Both the position numbers and the translations under genes were made by a program. Below are positions 1 to 10,970 of a DNA stretch of 64,000 bases, one piece after another. Each line of letters starts with the position of its first letter. Position 1 is the stretch's first letter. The stretch lies in assembly GCA_021234155.1 (NCBI GenBank), contig JAJEKV010000078.1, forward strand, positions 2,972,978 to 3,036,977, written 5' to 3'. Under the pieces are notes generated by a model, which made no database searches, was not told the origin of the DNA, and worked only from the letters and a program-made list of their open reading frames with translations. The DNA comes from Isoetes taiwanensis. Taxonomy: Eukaryota > Streptophyta > Lycopodiopsida > Isoetales > Isoetaceae.

Positions 1-1085
1 TAAGATGATGGAAAGGATCAATGGTAGCAGATGACTTTGCCATAGAAAAGACAAGACTTTGCCTGAAATCACATATGGCCTAGTAAGACATGTGATCTAG
101 CAACAAGTGCCCAATACTGCCGAACGTTAGTAACATGCTTGTTAGTTCATACATATGTGGTGCACTTCATAGTTGGTAGGCATCCAATAATAAATGTATA
201 TGCCAATCACCAAACGTGACTATACCTCTTGCATATGAATAGATGCTTGAGTTGCTTGCAAATAGACAGCTCGAGTTGCTTTCAAAGATATGGTGTTTGC
301 CATAATAATGTTCAAGTCATAGCTTTTCTCCTTTTCAAAATTTTTCTTTTTCCAGTTTTCACATAATATTAAAACAGTCCATGTATTACATCATAGTAAA
401 TGATGGCTCTACTTGTATCCATTTAAGATTCCCAAAACTCAAGAAAGATCTGGTGGCCAGGCATTCTCCTCCCGACCTGAATATCATAATGAGGCTCTGA
501 TTCCATGGATAAAGGGAAAAATCAAGGTAAACTATGATAATGATGCCTAAGGACTCACTACAAGCAACGATGAGATTATGGCCTTTCAATGAGTTACAAT
601 GACATGAAATTATCAGAACCAAGTGCAAAAGTATGAACACATGCCTAAGGAAAAGAAGAGAAGTTGGGACCATCAATTTCTCATCTATGCAATGCGTGAA
701 TAGGCTGTGCTACACTATATGCCAAAACAGACACATGATAAAACAAACAAATCCAAGCTTCAGTTCATGTATTAATTGCTCAAATATACATAAGCAAGCA
801 AAACCTAGAAGATTAAGCTGACATAGCATCAAGTGTGAAAACATGTGATAATCAGTTTTCAAATGTTTATGGAAATTGACATGAATGGAACAAGAAGATG
901 GACTTCTTGGACAAAAATACCACCTCTGGATTGGTACGAGAGCCACAGTCAAGGTTGTAGCTTTCTAAGATTTGCCCAGGTTATGCAATTTTAACAGTTT
1001 CCAGAATTTGCATCATCATTCAATCTACTTGAATAATTCATCTTCTCTTTCCTAATGCAAGCATGTCGGAGGTTTCAAACTGTTA
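1..1085. other. Unassigned AT-rich DNA, copy 1
   Basis: No domain or element end is recognised. Short open frames on both strands have no recognisable motif. It may include intron or 3' sequence of the neighbouring CARM1 relic, which runs towards lower coordinates, but no further methyltransferase exon was found. Confidence 0.5.
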
Positions 1086-1089
1086 TCTT

Positions 1090-2460
1090 CTTTTGCAAGT
1101 GCTGGACTCCCACTAGTAAATCTATGAGCGTAATCTGCCATCGAAGATACCTCTACAGCATAAACATGCTTTGCTCCAGCCAAATAACCAGGAAAAAATG
1201 ATCTGATGAGAGCTTAATATCATGATAGACCCAAAGTGCAGTAAGTCATAGGTAATGTTCTGGCTAATGATTCCAATGCCAGGACAGCTATTTGACATGT
1301 GCTTTTAATTAATCTCATGCATAAACCCTGTTATCCTGCCAAGCCTTCACCCAGCAAAACACAACGAGAAAAGCCTTTGCCTGATGAACAGATACATACA
1401 TAATTTGGTCATTTATAATAGCCATTTTTCTAAATGCCCCAGCCGGCAATTGGAAACCATTGTCTTCCACACCAAAGCCCCACATTTCTTAGTTTCTTAG
1501 CCACCCTGAAGCTTATCATTACTTTGAAGTTGACCAGTACATTAGAGGAGAAAGCAGTCTTTTCAAAATACTTACACCAAGCTTCAACATGTATCTTAAA
1601 AAACTTAGGATTGTAAGATGCTGCATAGACAGCTAAATTATGATATGGCACTTGAGAAAGAACTATAGCACCTGTGAGAGCTGTTTACTGCAAGAAGGGG
1701 GCATTTGAGCACGTGCTTTCTATCTTAAACTGCATGCCATCCTGTTGCTTGAGCAGATTATTCAGTAATTTTGGAGATAAACTATCACACCTTTGTTCCA
1801 TAAAGCTTAACTCCCTCACATCTAAAGCTTTTTCCTCTTCAATTAACTGCTTGTGAAGTAAAGGTGAAACTTTCAAAAAAAAGAGAATTGCGCATGCAAG
1901 AGCCACACAGATTCATATTGTTCTTTGTAACACCCATCTTTCTAAATGTAACTGTATTTAATCGTCCAGTTTTTGTACATAATTGTCCACTTTTCTACAG
2001 AAAGACGTATAACAAACAAATACCTGCTGCAAACAAAGAAAGAATTCCACTTCCAGCACCCACGCCAACTACTACACGTCCCTAAAAATCTGCACTGTTC
2101 TCCATGATTGCTGCATAATATGTTCCTGTAGAACCCCAATAATGCTTGATAACTTGGAACACCTACTAATGACACCACCAGAGCAATAGAAAAGAAGCTA
2201 TTACAAAATCATATCTAGTATCTAATACTCCTTCTCTAATAGAAATGATATCTCCAAAAAAGCAGCAAACTGGCCCAACCTGTCCGTATATAAACTTGGA
2301 GCATGTTTTGCTGATGAAGAAGCTGCTATAATAATGAAAATACATTTTTGCACATGCTGATTCTATCTTCTTGTCGAACTTGTTCTTGTTCGGCTCCATT
2401 ACTAATGTACCATTTCCCTTGACCTCATTTATAAAACCAAGATGCCTCGTGGTACACATG
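1090..2460 (-). pseudogene. CARM1 (PRMT4) relic: PRMT4/CARM1-like arginine methyltransferase relic, copy 1
   Basis: Three exon-like blocks of a plant type I protein arginine methyltransferase are visible. Block 1 (2280-2460) gives CAKMYFHYY, then after a one-base shift LLHQQNMLQVYIRTG, ending at a GT donor. Block 2 (2024-2125), bounded by AG and GT, gives TYYAAIMENSADF, a stop, then GRVVVGVGAGSGILSLFAA, the SAM-binding motif I. The family normally has VDVGAGSG, so an Asp is lost. Block 3 (about 1093-1180) gives AGAKHVYAVE and then SSMADYAHRFTSGSPALAK. The rest of the catalytic core, including the double-E loop, was not found. The stop and the frameshift recur in all three copies, so the gene died before the array formed. 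In a living gene the enzyme methylates histone H3 and splicing factors in the nucleus. Confidence 0.85.
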
Positions 2461-3398
2461 CATGAAATCTATAAAATTGCATAATGACTTATATAACTTG
2501 CTAAAAGAGTTGACCAAGGGCTCGAAGAACAATGTGAAGATGTCCGTATGCAAACATAAGATTAACAAGGTTTGAAACAAAAAGATACAGAATGTAAAAA
2601 TGTAACAAGCTTTATAATGAGACCTGTAGTTGTGCCATTACTCTTTAAATCCTCCATTGCTTTGCCAAAAGCATTGTTCATGTCAATGGATTTGAAACCT
2701 AGCTTAAAAAGTCTTTGGATAGGATAGCTTTTACAAGTCAATCGAGTTAGTATCTTGTCACAAAATTTCTCTAAGAAATAACTGCTGTCATAAGCCTGCT
2801 ATAATAATAATACTGTACATCATACATTATGTAAAGCCTAAGTTTGTCAATGGCAGCTATAACATATATACATCCCACAATGACTTGTCTAGCTTCACAT
2901 GTTAGAAGCATGTTTATCTAGAACCTGAATCAACCTCTTTTGTATTGTCCACCACAATCCAAATTTGAAGAGTAGGGCTCACTTTGGAGAACTGCTTGAA
3001 AGAAAAGCTTTTGTCAAAAAGCTTCCAACCATTCTTGTCATGCAGACCGTCCTTCTTCCTGAATTTATAGCCTATCAACAACAGACCTGAAGGTAAAAAA
3101 ACAACTAATTTATGCAAGGAATTTCACAACAGTCCATTTAACCAGGCAGAATGTTAATGACAATAGTAATGTGACGAATTGGAATGAAGCTAAGCATAAT
3201 GGGAAGAAATTGAACCAGACAGCCCATCGCAAATGCCTTCTGCGGGACCTGAACCTAAAGGAAATCTCTGGCAGGCAGGGCAATAATACATGTTTCTTGT
3301 CTACATCAGAGTCTGTTTCTGGCAGAGTTCTACTATTTCCTAGGCCTAGGTCTAGGTTTTTTTTGGCTAGGCCTAGTTCTTGCAATACGGTTCTGGTA
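2461..3398. other. Unassigned DNA between CARM1 relic and SINE, copy 1
   Basis: A minus-strand open stretch at 2914-3117 with a charged segment (KFRKKDGLHDKNGWKLFDKS) is conserved in the other copies, but I do not recognise it. Another minus-strand stretch near 2640-2720 reads IDMNNAFGKAMEDLKSNG, also unrecognised. A run of CTAGGCCTAG-type palindromes lies at 3340-3378. These could be upstream exons of the relic or of another gene. Confidence 0.4.
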
Positions 3399-3551
3399 AA
3401 AAAAATGAAGTTGGAGTTGTGAGGTTTCGATCCTCAGACCTCTTGATTTCCACGATGTCGGCAATCGCTCTTGAGGCATCGTGGGGTTTCGATCCTCAAG
3501 CCTTTTGCTTCCAAAGATGGCACAAGCACTCTTCCACTGAGCTACAACCCC
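3399..3551 (-). repeat. SINE-like tandem tRNA modules, copy 1 (two modules)
   Basis: Read on the minus strand, 3551-3481 starts GGGGTTGTAGCTCAGTGG, which contains a pol III A box as in tRNA genes, followed about 50 bases later by GGATCGAAACC, a B-box-like sequence. A second module (3480-3420) repeats the B-box half with small changes but lacks the A box. The acceptor and T stems do not fold into a proper tRNA, so this is a tRNA-derived SINE or relic and not a working tRNA. Confidence 0.6.
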
Positions 3552-4826
3552 AATTAGTGTTTAATTATTTGCAATCAAATTATAATAACCCCAATTAATA
3601 TTAGTTTAATATTAATAATAGACTTCATGTCTTCAAGGCATTGTAGTGATTCTACATCCTCCTCTACCTAAAGATTTGCCTTCTATTTATTTATTACAAG
3701 CTCCAAATCCATCGAATAAACTCCAAGCTCCGGCAATGGCACTCGATGCTTCTTACAGAAGTAGACGTGGATTTTACACGTGGCTTTTTTGCATGCCAGC
3801 TGGATTTTTTTGAATGTCATCACATGTTATAGATATGTATTTTGAGCAGTGGTTAAACACATTATACCCAGCAGATAGCATTACTAGTGCCTTCCACTTC
3901 GACATTAGATGTTTGTTAGAGATAAGTGGTGAATTACACTTCATGATCAGATTCCACACACTATCTTACAAGGATCTCGTTGTTCCTTTCTTCTTAAGTG
4001 TTATTCTCTTTTTGGTGGTTCTATATTAGGTGTAACATTGTCTAAGTATGAAGGAAGGTGGGAAAACATCCAGATCAATATCATCAGTAATGGACATTTT
4101 TTGTATTATATTAGAGAATGTTCACGAACTTAAACTAGCAATAAGGCAAGCTTGGGAAAAGGGTTATATGGAAAAGAAGAACATGCAAATGAAGGAAAGG
4201 AAAGTAAAACTAGCAAGAGGCCGTGCATAAACATCTTGGAGATATCAAATAGGTACATTTATCGTAAGGTGTATTCCTAAGATATACCCATGAGATACCA
4301 TAAACTATTATTCAAATTGAAAATCATACTTTTTTGTAAAAATAGGAAACTGAAGACAACATTTTTTGTAAAAATAGGTGTTGCCACACTAGAAGTTGCC
4401 ATTAATGCTATTATATTACTTAGGACTTTGGTGTTTGCATGAGTCAAGGTTTGAAATGGCGGATCTTTATCCTCCTTAATTGCTAGGTTAAGCTTTGGTG
4501 TTTTATTTTGAAGGTATAAGAATAAGAAGTGATAAGAAGGGTTATGTAGTTATCCGAAGATGTGTTTTAAAGTGTTTCTTCAAAGGCACTTTTTATTTAT
4601 ACACAAGAAATTTGGCGGCCTTGGCCGCCGCAAACATTTCTCTTTTCTTTTATATGCACCTAATTTTTTTGTATATTGCACTCGTAATTTTATTTGGATC
4701 ATATGATAATTCAAGAACATGTTGAAATTGAACCCTGCTTTGTTGTCATATGGTCTCGTGTCCATATGATAGATGGGTGTTGTTTCAAGTACCATGAGAC
4801 TCCCATTTTGGCGCATTTCCTTCTAT
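3552..4826. other. Unassigned AT-rich DNA, copy 1
   Basis: No coding region recognised. It contains one member of a dispersed repeat (3950-4320, listed separately) and a CCGCCAAGGCCGCC-type GC-rich spot near 4612-4632. It ends in a long pyrimidine tract that is the tail of the adjacent SINE. Confidence 0.4.
3950..4320 (+). repeat. Dispersed repeat of about 300 bp, member a
   Basis: The stretch from ACACTATCTTACAAGGATCT to about 4290 is also found, diverged and with indels, at 10645-10960. The match covers the TAAGTATGAAGGAAGGTGGG run, the purine-rich centre and the AGATATCAAATAGGTACATT end. It has no recognised domain. It may be a non-autonomous element. Confidence 0.6.
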
Positions 4827-4870
4827 TCTATTCTTTTACCTTTTCTTCTTTTTTTTCTTTCTTTTTTTTT

Positions 4871-5079
4871 ACCACTCGAGGACATCGGTGGGTTTTGAGC
4901 TGCGCATGGGGATTGCCCGTTACCGGTGGCCTAAGCACTAGACCACCACCGCGGTGGGCTTTTATTGTCCATTCTTTATTATGAACCACCCAAAGGGTTG
5001 TCACCGGGTTTGAGCCGGGTGGGGTCATCTACAACCCGCTGGCTTGACCACTAGACCACCACCGTGGTAGGATTTTTTG
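4871..5079 (-). repeat. Dimeric tRNA-derived SINE, copy 1
   Basis: Read on the minus strand there are two tRNA-like modules in a row. Each starts GGTGGTGGTCTAGTG, an A box resembling tRNA-Glu/Asp, and ends with a B-box-like GGCTCAAACCC or GCTCAAAACCC. The A-rich tail follows at 4870-4838. The motif TCCATTCTTT lies right of the element (5081-5090), a close form (TCTATTCTTT) lies left of the tail at 4827-4836, and another copy lies at the module junction near 4970. These look like target duplications. The element interrupts the Helitron relic: the helicase frame stops exactly where it starts. Confidence 0.7.
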
Positions 5080-5084
5080 TCCAT

Positions 5085-6240
5085 TCTTTGTTGTGTTAGA
5101 TTACTATTGATTAAATGGAGGGATTCATTGAAGGCAATCGGCTCATCGTTTGGATGTTTGTCTAGTACGCCAATGCTCATGGGTACTTGGAACCTAATCC
5201 ATAGCTCCATATTTGGACCTTGGTCGAGAAAGTGATATAGCAAAAAGAAAATATGGTTGTCTACGACTCAATGACGAGAAACAAGCGTCCTCCATGACTA
5301 GTGTTGCTTCATTATATGCTGTGAGCAATCCCTTTGCTTTTGCAGGCTGTTGATATGTCCCATGACGTTGATCATTAACGATCTTTAGCTCGTTCCATGA
5401 CCTTACATGGTGGAGGAACAAAATTTGCCGCAGGTAGATGCCTCACCGACGCTAGGCAGAAGCAAACGTATTCTACATACTAATCGTTGTCTTAAACTTT
5501 TCCTCACAATGTTTTTTGTAAATCCGTCCTGTTCTTGTTCTATGTAAGATTCGATTTCAGATACTGATGCCAGACTATATATTGTCAATGTATATTGTTC
5601 ATAGTATTGAATATATGTAAGTGTATCAAATACCTGATCAAGATGTCGTAAGAATTATCGGTCTAATAATGACCTCGTCTTCGAATGTAAAGGGTGAAGA
5701 GGTAGGCATTTAACAGCAGGGGACTTGTTTGTTGTTATATGACATTATTCTCCATGATGCCTTTATGGCAGAAGATAGCGTGCCTTTAAGTATTCACCTA
5801 GCCCATTCCTATTACTTGGTCTGGCAGTTTGTCCTTGAGAATTGTGTGCAGATGCCTGCCTTGCATCAGGATTTGTATTCTCGTTATGAACGCTCTGCTG
5901 GTTATGGACCGATGATGGTTCTGGAACTATATGCCTCTCTCGAGTTATCTGAAATCTAGATGTATCAAACCCCTTATATATGTAGCTATGTAAATAAGAA
6001 AAAGACGTGCATGGTGGATACGACGTCAACTATAATACGGCAATCAAGTTCATGGAGAAAAAATGCATTATACGACTATCCATGCATCGTCTCTACTCCT
6101 TCTCCTGTATTGCACGTAGCCCTTTGAATCAAGATGCTGGCAGAGAATAATGGTATTGTGACTCTGTGTGGATTAATGTGCAGTATGTAATTCTCGGTTA
6201 GAATCTGGGCGAGTATGCAAATGATAGTTTGAGAGTGTGG
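5085..6240 (-). pseudogene. Helitron Rep/helicase relic, copy 1
   Basis: Pieces of the Helitron RepHel protein appear in the right order on the minus strand, across frame shifts. Near 6140-6040 GYVQYRRRSRDDAW and YNAFFLHELDCRIIVDV correspond to the end of the HUH replication-initiator domain. Near 6000-5770 SYLHSYIYKGFD and GLGEYLKARYLLP match the segment before the helicase. At 5440-5100 come VRSWNELKIVNDQRHGTYQQ, AKAKGLLTAYNEA and NESLHLINSNLTQQ, the linker leading to the PIF1-like helicase. The helicase core (Walker A) is absent and the frame ends at the SINE. No Helitron end (5' TC, 3' hairpin plus CTRR) was identified. Confidence 0.72.
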
Positions 6241-6244
6241 AGGG

Positions 6245-8560
6245 TCGAGATCATGCGTAAGGTACACAATTGGTAGCTATCCAAAATGAGCCCCCCCAAA
6301 CACTTGTTGTGGAGGGATTGTGATTTTGCATTCTGAGAATCGGTTGTGAAGGCATCACAACATTGAGGATAAATTTAATCTCACCCTATTTATATAGCCC
6401 TGAATAAGAGAGGCGAAGAAGAAACAAGGTCTTTGCCCGAGAACGATAGCCATTTTGAGACCACCTTAAATTAGAAAGTCCCATCAGACTGCACACTTTT
6501 GGGCTTTAATCAACTAATCCTGTAGTTCAGGGTTTCCCTTATGGGTAATTCTTAAGGGGATAAACACAATATATAGGGCAAATTGTATAATTTAGAGGTT
6601 AGCTAATGGTGGCAATTTTTCTTCTATATAGAACTTACTTTATACTACCCATGGCTTAATTCACAAAAAGAGACTAAGCTATATAGCACGATTATTTCAC
6701 CGCTAGATTTCCCTACCATCTAATTTATCGATGAAAAGCAATCGAGCGAGTGAGCTTGTTGTGGGCAAGTTATGGCGAATTAGCTTGTTGTCCTCATTGG
6801 TCAATGTGGCACTTTGGGGGAGGGGATGGGTTTACAATTTTATCATGATTGTACACCGTCATCAACACAAGCCTCAAGAGTATTGCAAGGCCAACTTATC
6901 TCTCCGTCTCCTCTTTACCGGTGTGTATATCTCTGGTATTTAACAATTCTTGTAGAATAGATGATATTGCTAGGGCACCATGGCTTGAAATTTAATATAA
7001 AATTCATTCATACTCTAAATTAAACAAGGGAATTCATTTCGTGTGACTCTATGATATTACTTGGTTAGAATTACATGGGTAAGATTTCATAAAGCATAAG
7101 TATTTCACATTCGTATTTGACATAAAATGAACATGGACCTATGCTGCATTGACGACAATACAAATAATAAAAGAACGAAAAAAAAGGTTGGAGCAATTCA
7201 TATGATCAGTCAGTTGAACAAAGGAAAGTATGGCATGTCAATTGATGAAAGATATTGCCCTAAATGACATTACTCTTGGTTGGAAAGAAGGCCAGTGAAT
7301 GTATCATATTTAATATGTTCTATACAACAATGATAATCGGTATGATCATTGAAAGATAAAAAGTTTGAAATGGACTACATCTAGTAGTTTTACTTTTAAT
7401 TCCTCAACGATCGGTGGAGATTGGCAACTCTACAAAACATCCTGCTTACTGTATGGATGGTAATCCCTACATTGTGCATATGCATAAACAGATGAGTAAC
7501 TAGAGACAACCATAAACAAGAAAGGATCAAGTTAACTAACTAATAAGAGAGCTTTATTGGATATCAAAGTCCTCTCCGGGCCGGGCTTAGCTAGTATCTA
7601 ATGTTGTTGGAGATTGCTTTGCATTCTCCTTGCCTCGTGGTACCCTCCTATTATTCTGAAATTTTTTTGTATAAGACGTAGATTAATGTCCTTGCTTTTT
7701 ATAAAAAACGAGCTTGCCTCTGATTCCAACTCCTGTATCATTTGAAGTGGTTGCCTAATAAGCACACTTCCTAAGCCTATTTTCACTGCAACTAAAGGAG
7801 ATCCTCGAATCTATCCTTACAATTTTGCATCTGTTGCATCTTTTCCAAGCACACAAGCAACTGTAAAAGGCTTTCGTAGCTTCAAAATCTGTGGCCTCTT
7901 TCTTTGCGGAAATCACTTTTGCCCTCCGGTCCCACGAGGTGGTGGTATTTCGTGTCGATGGCAAAAACAAATGTGAAGATCAAAGCATTTGCATCAGACA
8001 TTGTCTATGGGTTTAACTTCCCTGCCAGGCCAAGACTTTTTGTGTTGCCTCCGACATAATAACCTCAGTATTTTGATATTGTGATAAAGTAGTATAGTTG
8101 TTGGCAATCGACCCACATTTAGAGAATTGGCAGTTACTTCAAACTCAATTTTTTTAAATAAAATGATAAACTGCATGTATAGTTCTCATTTACAACACCA
8201 GTTCCATGTACCATTCAATTATTTTAATAGTGCACCATTCAATTACTTTAATTTCTGGTTGACATTTACAACTCGGAAAGTTCAAAACTTGCTATGTTCG
8301 ACGAGCGGCAAGGTTGACAAGTTACAGGTTGTTGCCACAACCTACAAAGAGTTATGAAATTTTTGGATTCTTCGTTCTCTCGCGCATTTCATTTGTTGTA
8401 TCTCAGCTTTGGATAAGTGCAACGCATCTTGCACCTCTATAAGGAGAGGTGGGAGTGCATCTTGCATCTCCTCTGTTGGCCTTCTCTCGATCGCCATCCT
8501 CTAATGCCCCTTTTTATTAAACTTTAAAACCCTCATTTTGATTTCAAATTATAAAGAGCT
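6245..8560. other. Unassigned AT-rich DNA, copy 1
   Basis: It may start with the more N-terminal part of the Helitron Rep gene, but no further motif is clear beyond 6240. A minus-strand stretch at 7598-7786 (LRLIQKNFRIIGGYHEARRM) is conserved in all copies and unrecognised, as is a minus-strand stretch around 7900-8176 with TRNTTTSWDR. Conservation alone is not evidence of coding here because the whole block is duplicated. Confidence 0.4.
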
Positions 8561-8571
8561 TCTTGGTGAAA

Positions 8572-8751
8572 ATGGTTGTTGGACATGACATTAGTGGGCA
8601 AGTTGTTAGGAGCATGCATTATGCTAGTGATGCGCATGTAAGCAAGTTGACAACCCAAATTATTATCTTTAGTGTTCTAATTGTTATCTTCATGATATAT
8701 TTCTCCGAATTGGTCCTACTATCTTTAGTGCTAGTATCTTCATTGTTCTAA
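8572..8751 (+). CDS. Small ORF (59 codons) with hydrophobic C-terminus, copy 1
   Basis: From the ATG at 8572 the frame reads MVVGHDISGQVVRSMHYASD, then a linker and a strongly hydrophobic tail (IIIFSVLIVIFMIYFSELVL and beyond) that could be a single membrane segment. The tail partly arises from a 74-bp direct repeat (8673 and 8747), so it may be accidental. The frame is intact in copies at 8572, 31356 and 61686 and stopped in the fourth. No homologue is recognised, and it may not be a gene. Confidence 0.2.
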   Translation: MVVGHDISGQVVRSMHYASDAHVSKLTTQIIIFSVLIVIFMIYFSELVLLSLVLVSSLF

Positions 8752-8800
8752 TTGTTATCTTCATGATATATCTCTGAGAGTTGGTCCTATGTCACTCTCA
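8673..8800 (+). repeat. Direct repeat, period about 74 bp
   Basis: GTTCTAATTGTTATCTTCAT and the following GATATAT...TTGGTCCTA occur at 8673 and again at about 8747. The same pair is present at 31457/31531, 36147/36215 and 61787/61859, so it predates the array. Confidence 0.75.
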
Positions 8801-9000
8801 CCTCTGCATATTCTTTCAATGTCCAACTGATCATTATATAGTATTCAAGTTGTGCATGTCATTCTTGTGCAATGATCTTCAATACATTGTTCCATTTTAT
8901 TACATCCACAAATGACATGTAGTGATATAGGATATAGGATTGTTCCATTTCACTGCATCCATGAAGGAACCAATTAGCTACAAGAGATTCTAAAGTCATC
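8793..9000 (-). pseudogene. PPR-protein-like fragment, copy 1
   Basis: On the minus strand the translation reads LVANWFLHGC, EMEQSYILYHYMS and VDVIKWNNVLKIIAQEWHAQ. This resembles the plant pentatricopeptide repeat pattern LVxMYxKCGxMExAxxLFxxM, DVVxWNxxI, AQxGH. Only one to two repeats are visible, with no start codon and no E/DYW tail. It is a short fragment at best, and similarity was judged by eye. Confidence 0.4.
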
Positions 9001-9009
9001 TATAAATTG

Positions 9010-9640
9010 TTCCTTTAGAAACTAGCCATAAGCTTCAATCCTACATTATCTCCATGCCTTGATTATCTTGTGTATTTTGGTCAACAAGAGAGACTTTAAC
9101 CAAAGATGCAGTCCAACAATTCCAATTCTTTGCCCACCACAAACGGAGCTATTTCTTGATACCGAACCTGATATTATCAGTATGGGATATCACATTATTA
9201 TCAATCTCTTTTATAGTATGAGAAGGAAAGCACCAATATAATCTCCATTCATCATATAGATCATGCTCCAGAAACATAACCATCCTCCAATATCTAATCT
9301 GACCCTATTAAGCACTTGAGGCCATTCAGTTTACAGCTTCTACATCAACACCCTTGCATCTTTTCAGTCTAGCAGTCGGCAGAAGTCATAATCGAGTAGA
9401 GTTATGAAAAGAGATGAAAATTTATTTGTTCCCAGGTGGTTAGTGATATTAACTCCTAAGTTGAAGAACGACCCCACAAGAATAACCATTTTCAGCATAA
9501 TAACGATTAAAAGAGAAAATCAGGATAATTTCCCACTGCGTATCATTTGAAATGTAGTGCAGATGAAGATCACAGTGGTAGATCATGCCACGTTTCATAG
9601 AATATTATATCTGAATTTTGAAAGCCTTCATTTGATTAAC
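9010..9640. other. Unassigned AT-rich DNA between PPR-like and ABCC pieces, copy 1
   Basis: A 60-codon plus-strand open frame at 9059-9241 lies here but shows no recognisable domain. Counterparts are at 31800-32450, 36470-37110 and 62120-62765. Confidence 0.35.
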
Positions 9641-9654
9641 TAGCAAGAGATTAT

Positions 9655-10095
9655 ACCTGCAGATTTTGCAGATCCACCGTTCCTTTACAAGGCCATGTGC
9701 AAAGTGGTGGTTCTTTGTCAATTATAAGCGCTTCTTGAGGCGAGATGCATGTCTTTGGTATATCCGTTCTCTGAGACACAATGTAATTTGTTGCGAATGT
9801 TAACCATTGAAGCGAGAAAATCTGTGCGTCGTTTAATGAGAGGGTATAAGACAAGGAGAGTCCAGCAAGTCCTTCAAAATTGTTAAAAGTTAAAAACAGT
9901 TGAAATAGAAGAAAATGGATGTTAGGAGAAATAAATTACCTTACTTCACGCTTCCAGTTTAGAACCATGAGCAAGTGCTTCATTGAGATAATATAAGAGT
10001 TTCGAGAGAAATTCAACAAGAAGTGCTACCCACTCATAAGCTATGAAAGTTTGAAGATTTTGAGAACCATCAATGTCCATAGCTTGTAAAGCTTT
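9655..10095 (-). pseudogene. ABCC (MRP-type) transporter, TMD2-end exons, copy 1
   Basis: Two exon-like pieces match the end of the second membrane domain of plant ABCC proteins. The upstream one (about 10090-9960) reads MDIDGSQNLQTFIAYEWVAL, matching the family's VDTDxxLFFxxxAxxEWVxLRxE. The other (9855-9659) reads LSYTLSLNDAQIF and then IDKEPPLCTWPCKGTVDLQN, matching LSYALxLxxxQ, ERI and PPxxWPxxGxIxLxxL just before nucleotide-binding domain 2. It ends at a GT donor. The ATPase domain with Walker A and signature motifs is not found downstream. In copy 1 the upstream exons are not next to these but lie inverted at 15830-16463. Confidence 0.8.
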
Positions 10096-10639
10096 ACCAC
10101 AAATATGCTCTTGCTTTTCAAAAAGTCCAGATTTTCAATACAAAAACAAGCGGCAACAACCCAATTCCACTTCTTTGCAAAAGAAGTGGTTTTTTTCTAT
10201 AGCTCTTATATTTTGGATTCTCATGAGCTAGTGTATGTGACAGTCCAAAGAGTTCAAGATTTAGAGATGTACATCTCCCCTATGTACATATAGAAGAAAA
10301 TCAACTCCTTGCTTTAGATGAGTTTTACCAAAGCTTTCAAGGCAAGAATCAACATAAACAAGAAAATGGAATTTAGCATTTAAAGAAATACGAAACGGCA
10401 CCTCCTTACTAGCTCATACAATTCAAATATCAATGAAATTTGAGGACTACAACGACTACTACTATTGCCAAGACTACTACAAGTGCCCATCAATTTTGCC
10501 ATTCTATGTTTGCTTTCTTCCAATAGGATGGTAGATGTGCATATTTATTTGAGCACAATGATAATGCAATAAATGGTAGATTAATAAATACAAGTATCTT
10601 CTTCATTCCCACATGTTCAACTTTTCATTGATCTCAAAG

Positions 10640-10970
10640 GGTGATGCACACACTATTGTACAAGGATCTCAATGTTCCTTTCTTCTAAGGTATTATTATT
10701 TTTTTTGGTGGTTGGTTAGGTGTAACATTATCTAAGTATGAAGGAAGGTGGGACAACATGCAAATGAATGGACATTTTGTATTATATTAAAATTATCAAA
10801 AAAGGGCAATATCCAAAACTTGAGCCATAGAAAAAGGCTTAGGGAAAGGGCATAAACATGCAAATGAAGGAAAAGAAAGAAAAATTAGCCATAGGGAGAT
10901 ATAAACAAATAAGTACATTTTCTTGTGAGGTATTCCTAAGTATAGCGGCTAAAATTTAGCCTCAGTGGAA
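10640..10970 (+). repeat. Dispersed repeat of about 300 bp, member b
   Basis: Second, diverged member of the repeat at 3950-4320, in the same orientation about 6.7 kb away. Further members are at 26825-27150, 38195-38540 and 57150-57500, which are the array counterparts of members a and b. Confidence 0.6.

Noticed and set aside
1430-1906. Two minus-strand frames of 73 codons as separate genes
   Set aside because: They lie between CARM1 exons, where intron is expected, are interrupted in other copies and match no known family that I recognise.
3481-3551. Functional tRNA gene on the minus strand
   Set aside because: A box and B-box-like sequences are present, but the T arm and acceptor stem do not pair properly, and a partial second module follows. 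A SINE or relic fits better.
5729-5959. 76-codon plus-strand frame conserved in copy 3
   Set aside because: It is antisense to the Helitron segment with SYLHSYIYKGFD and GLGEYLKARYLLP, which explains the conservation better.
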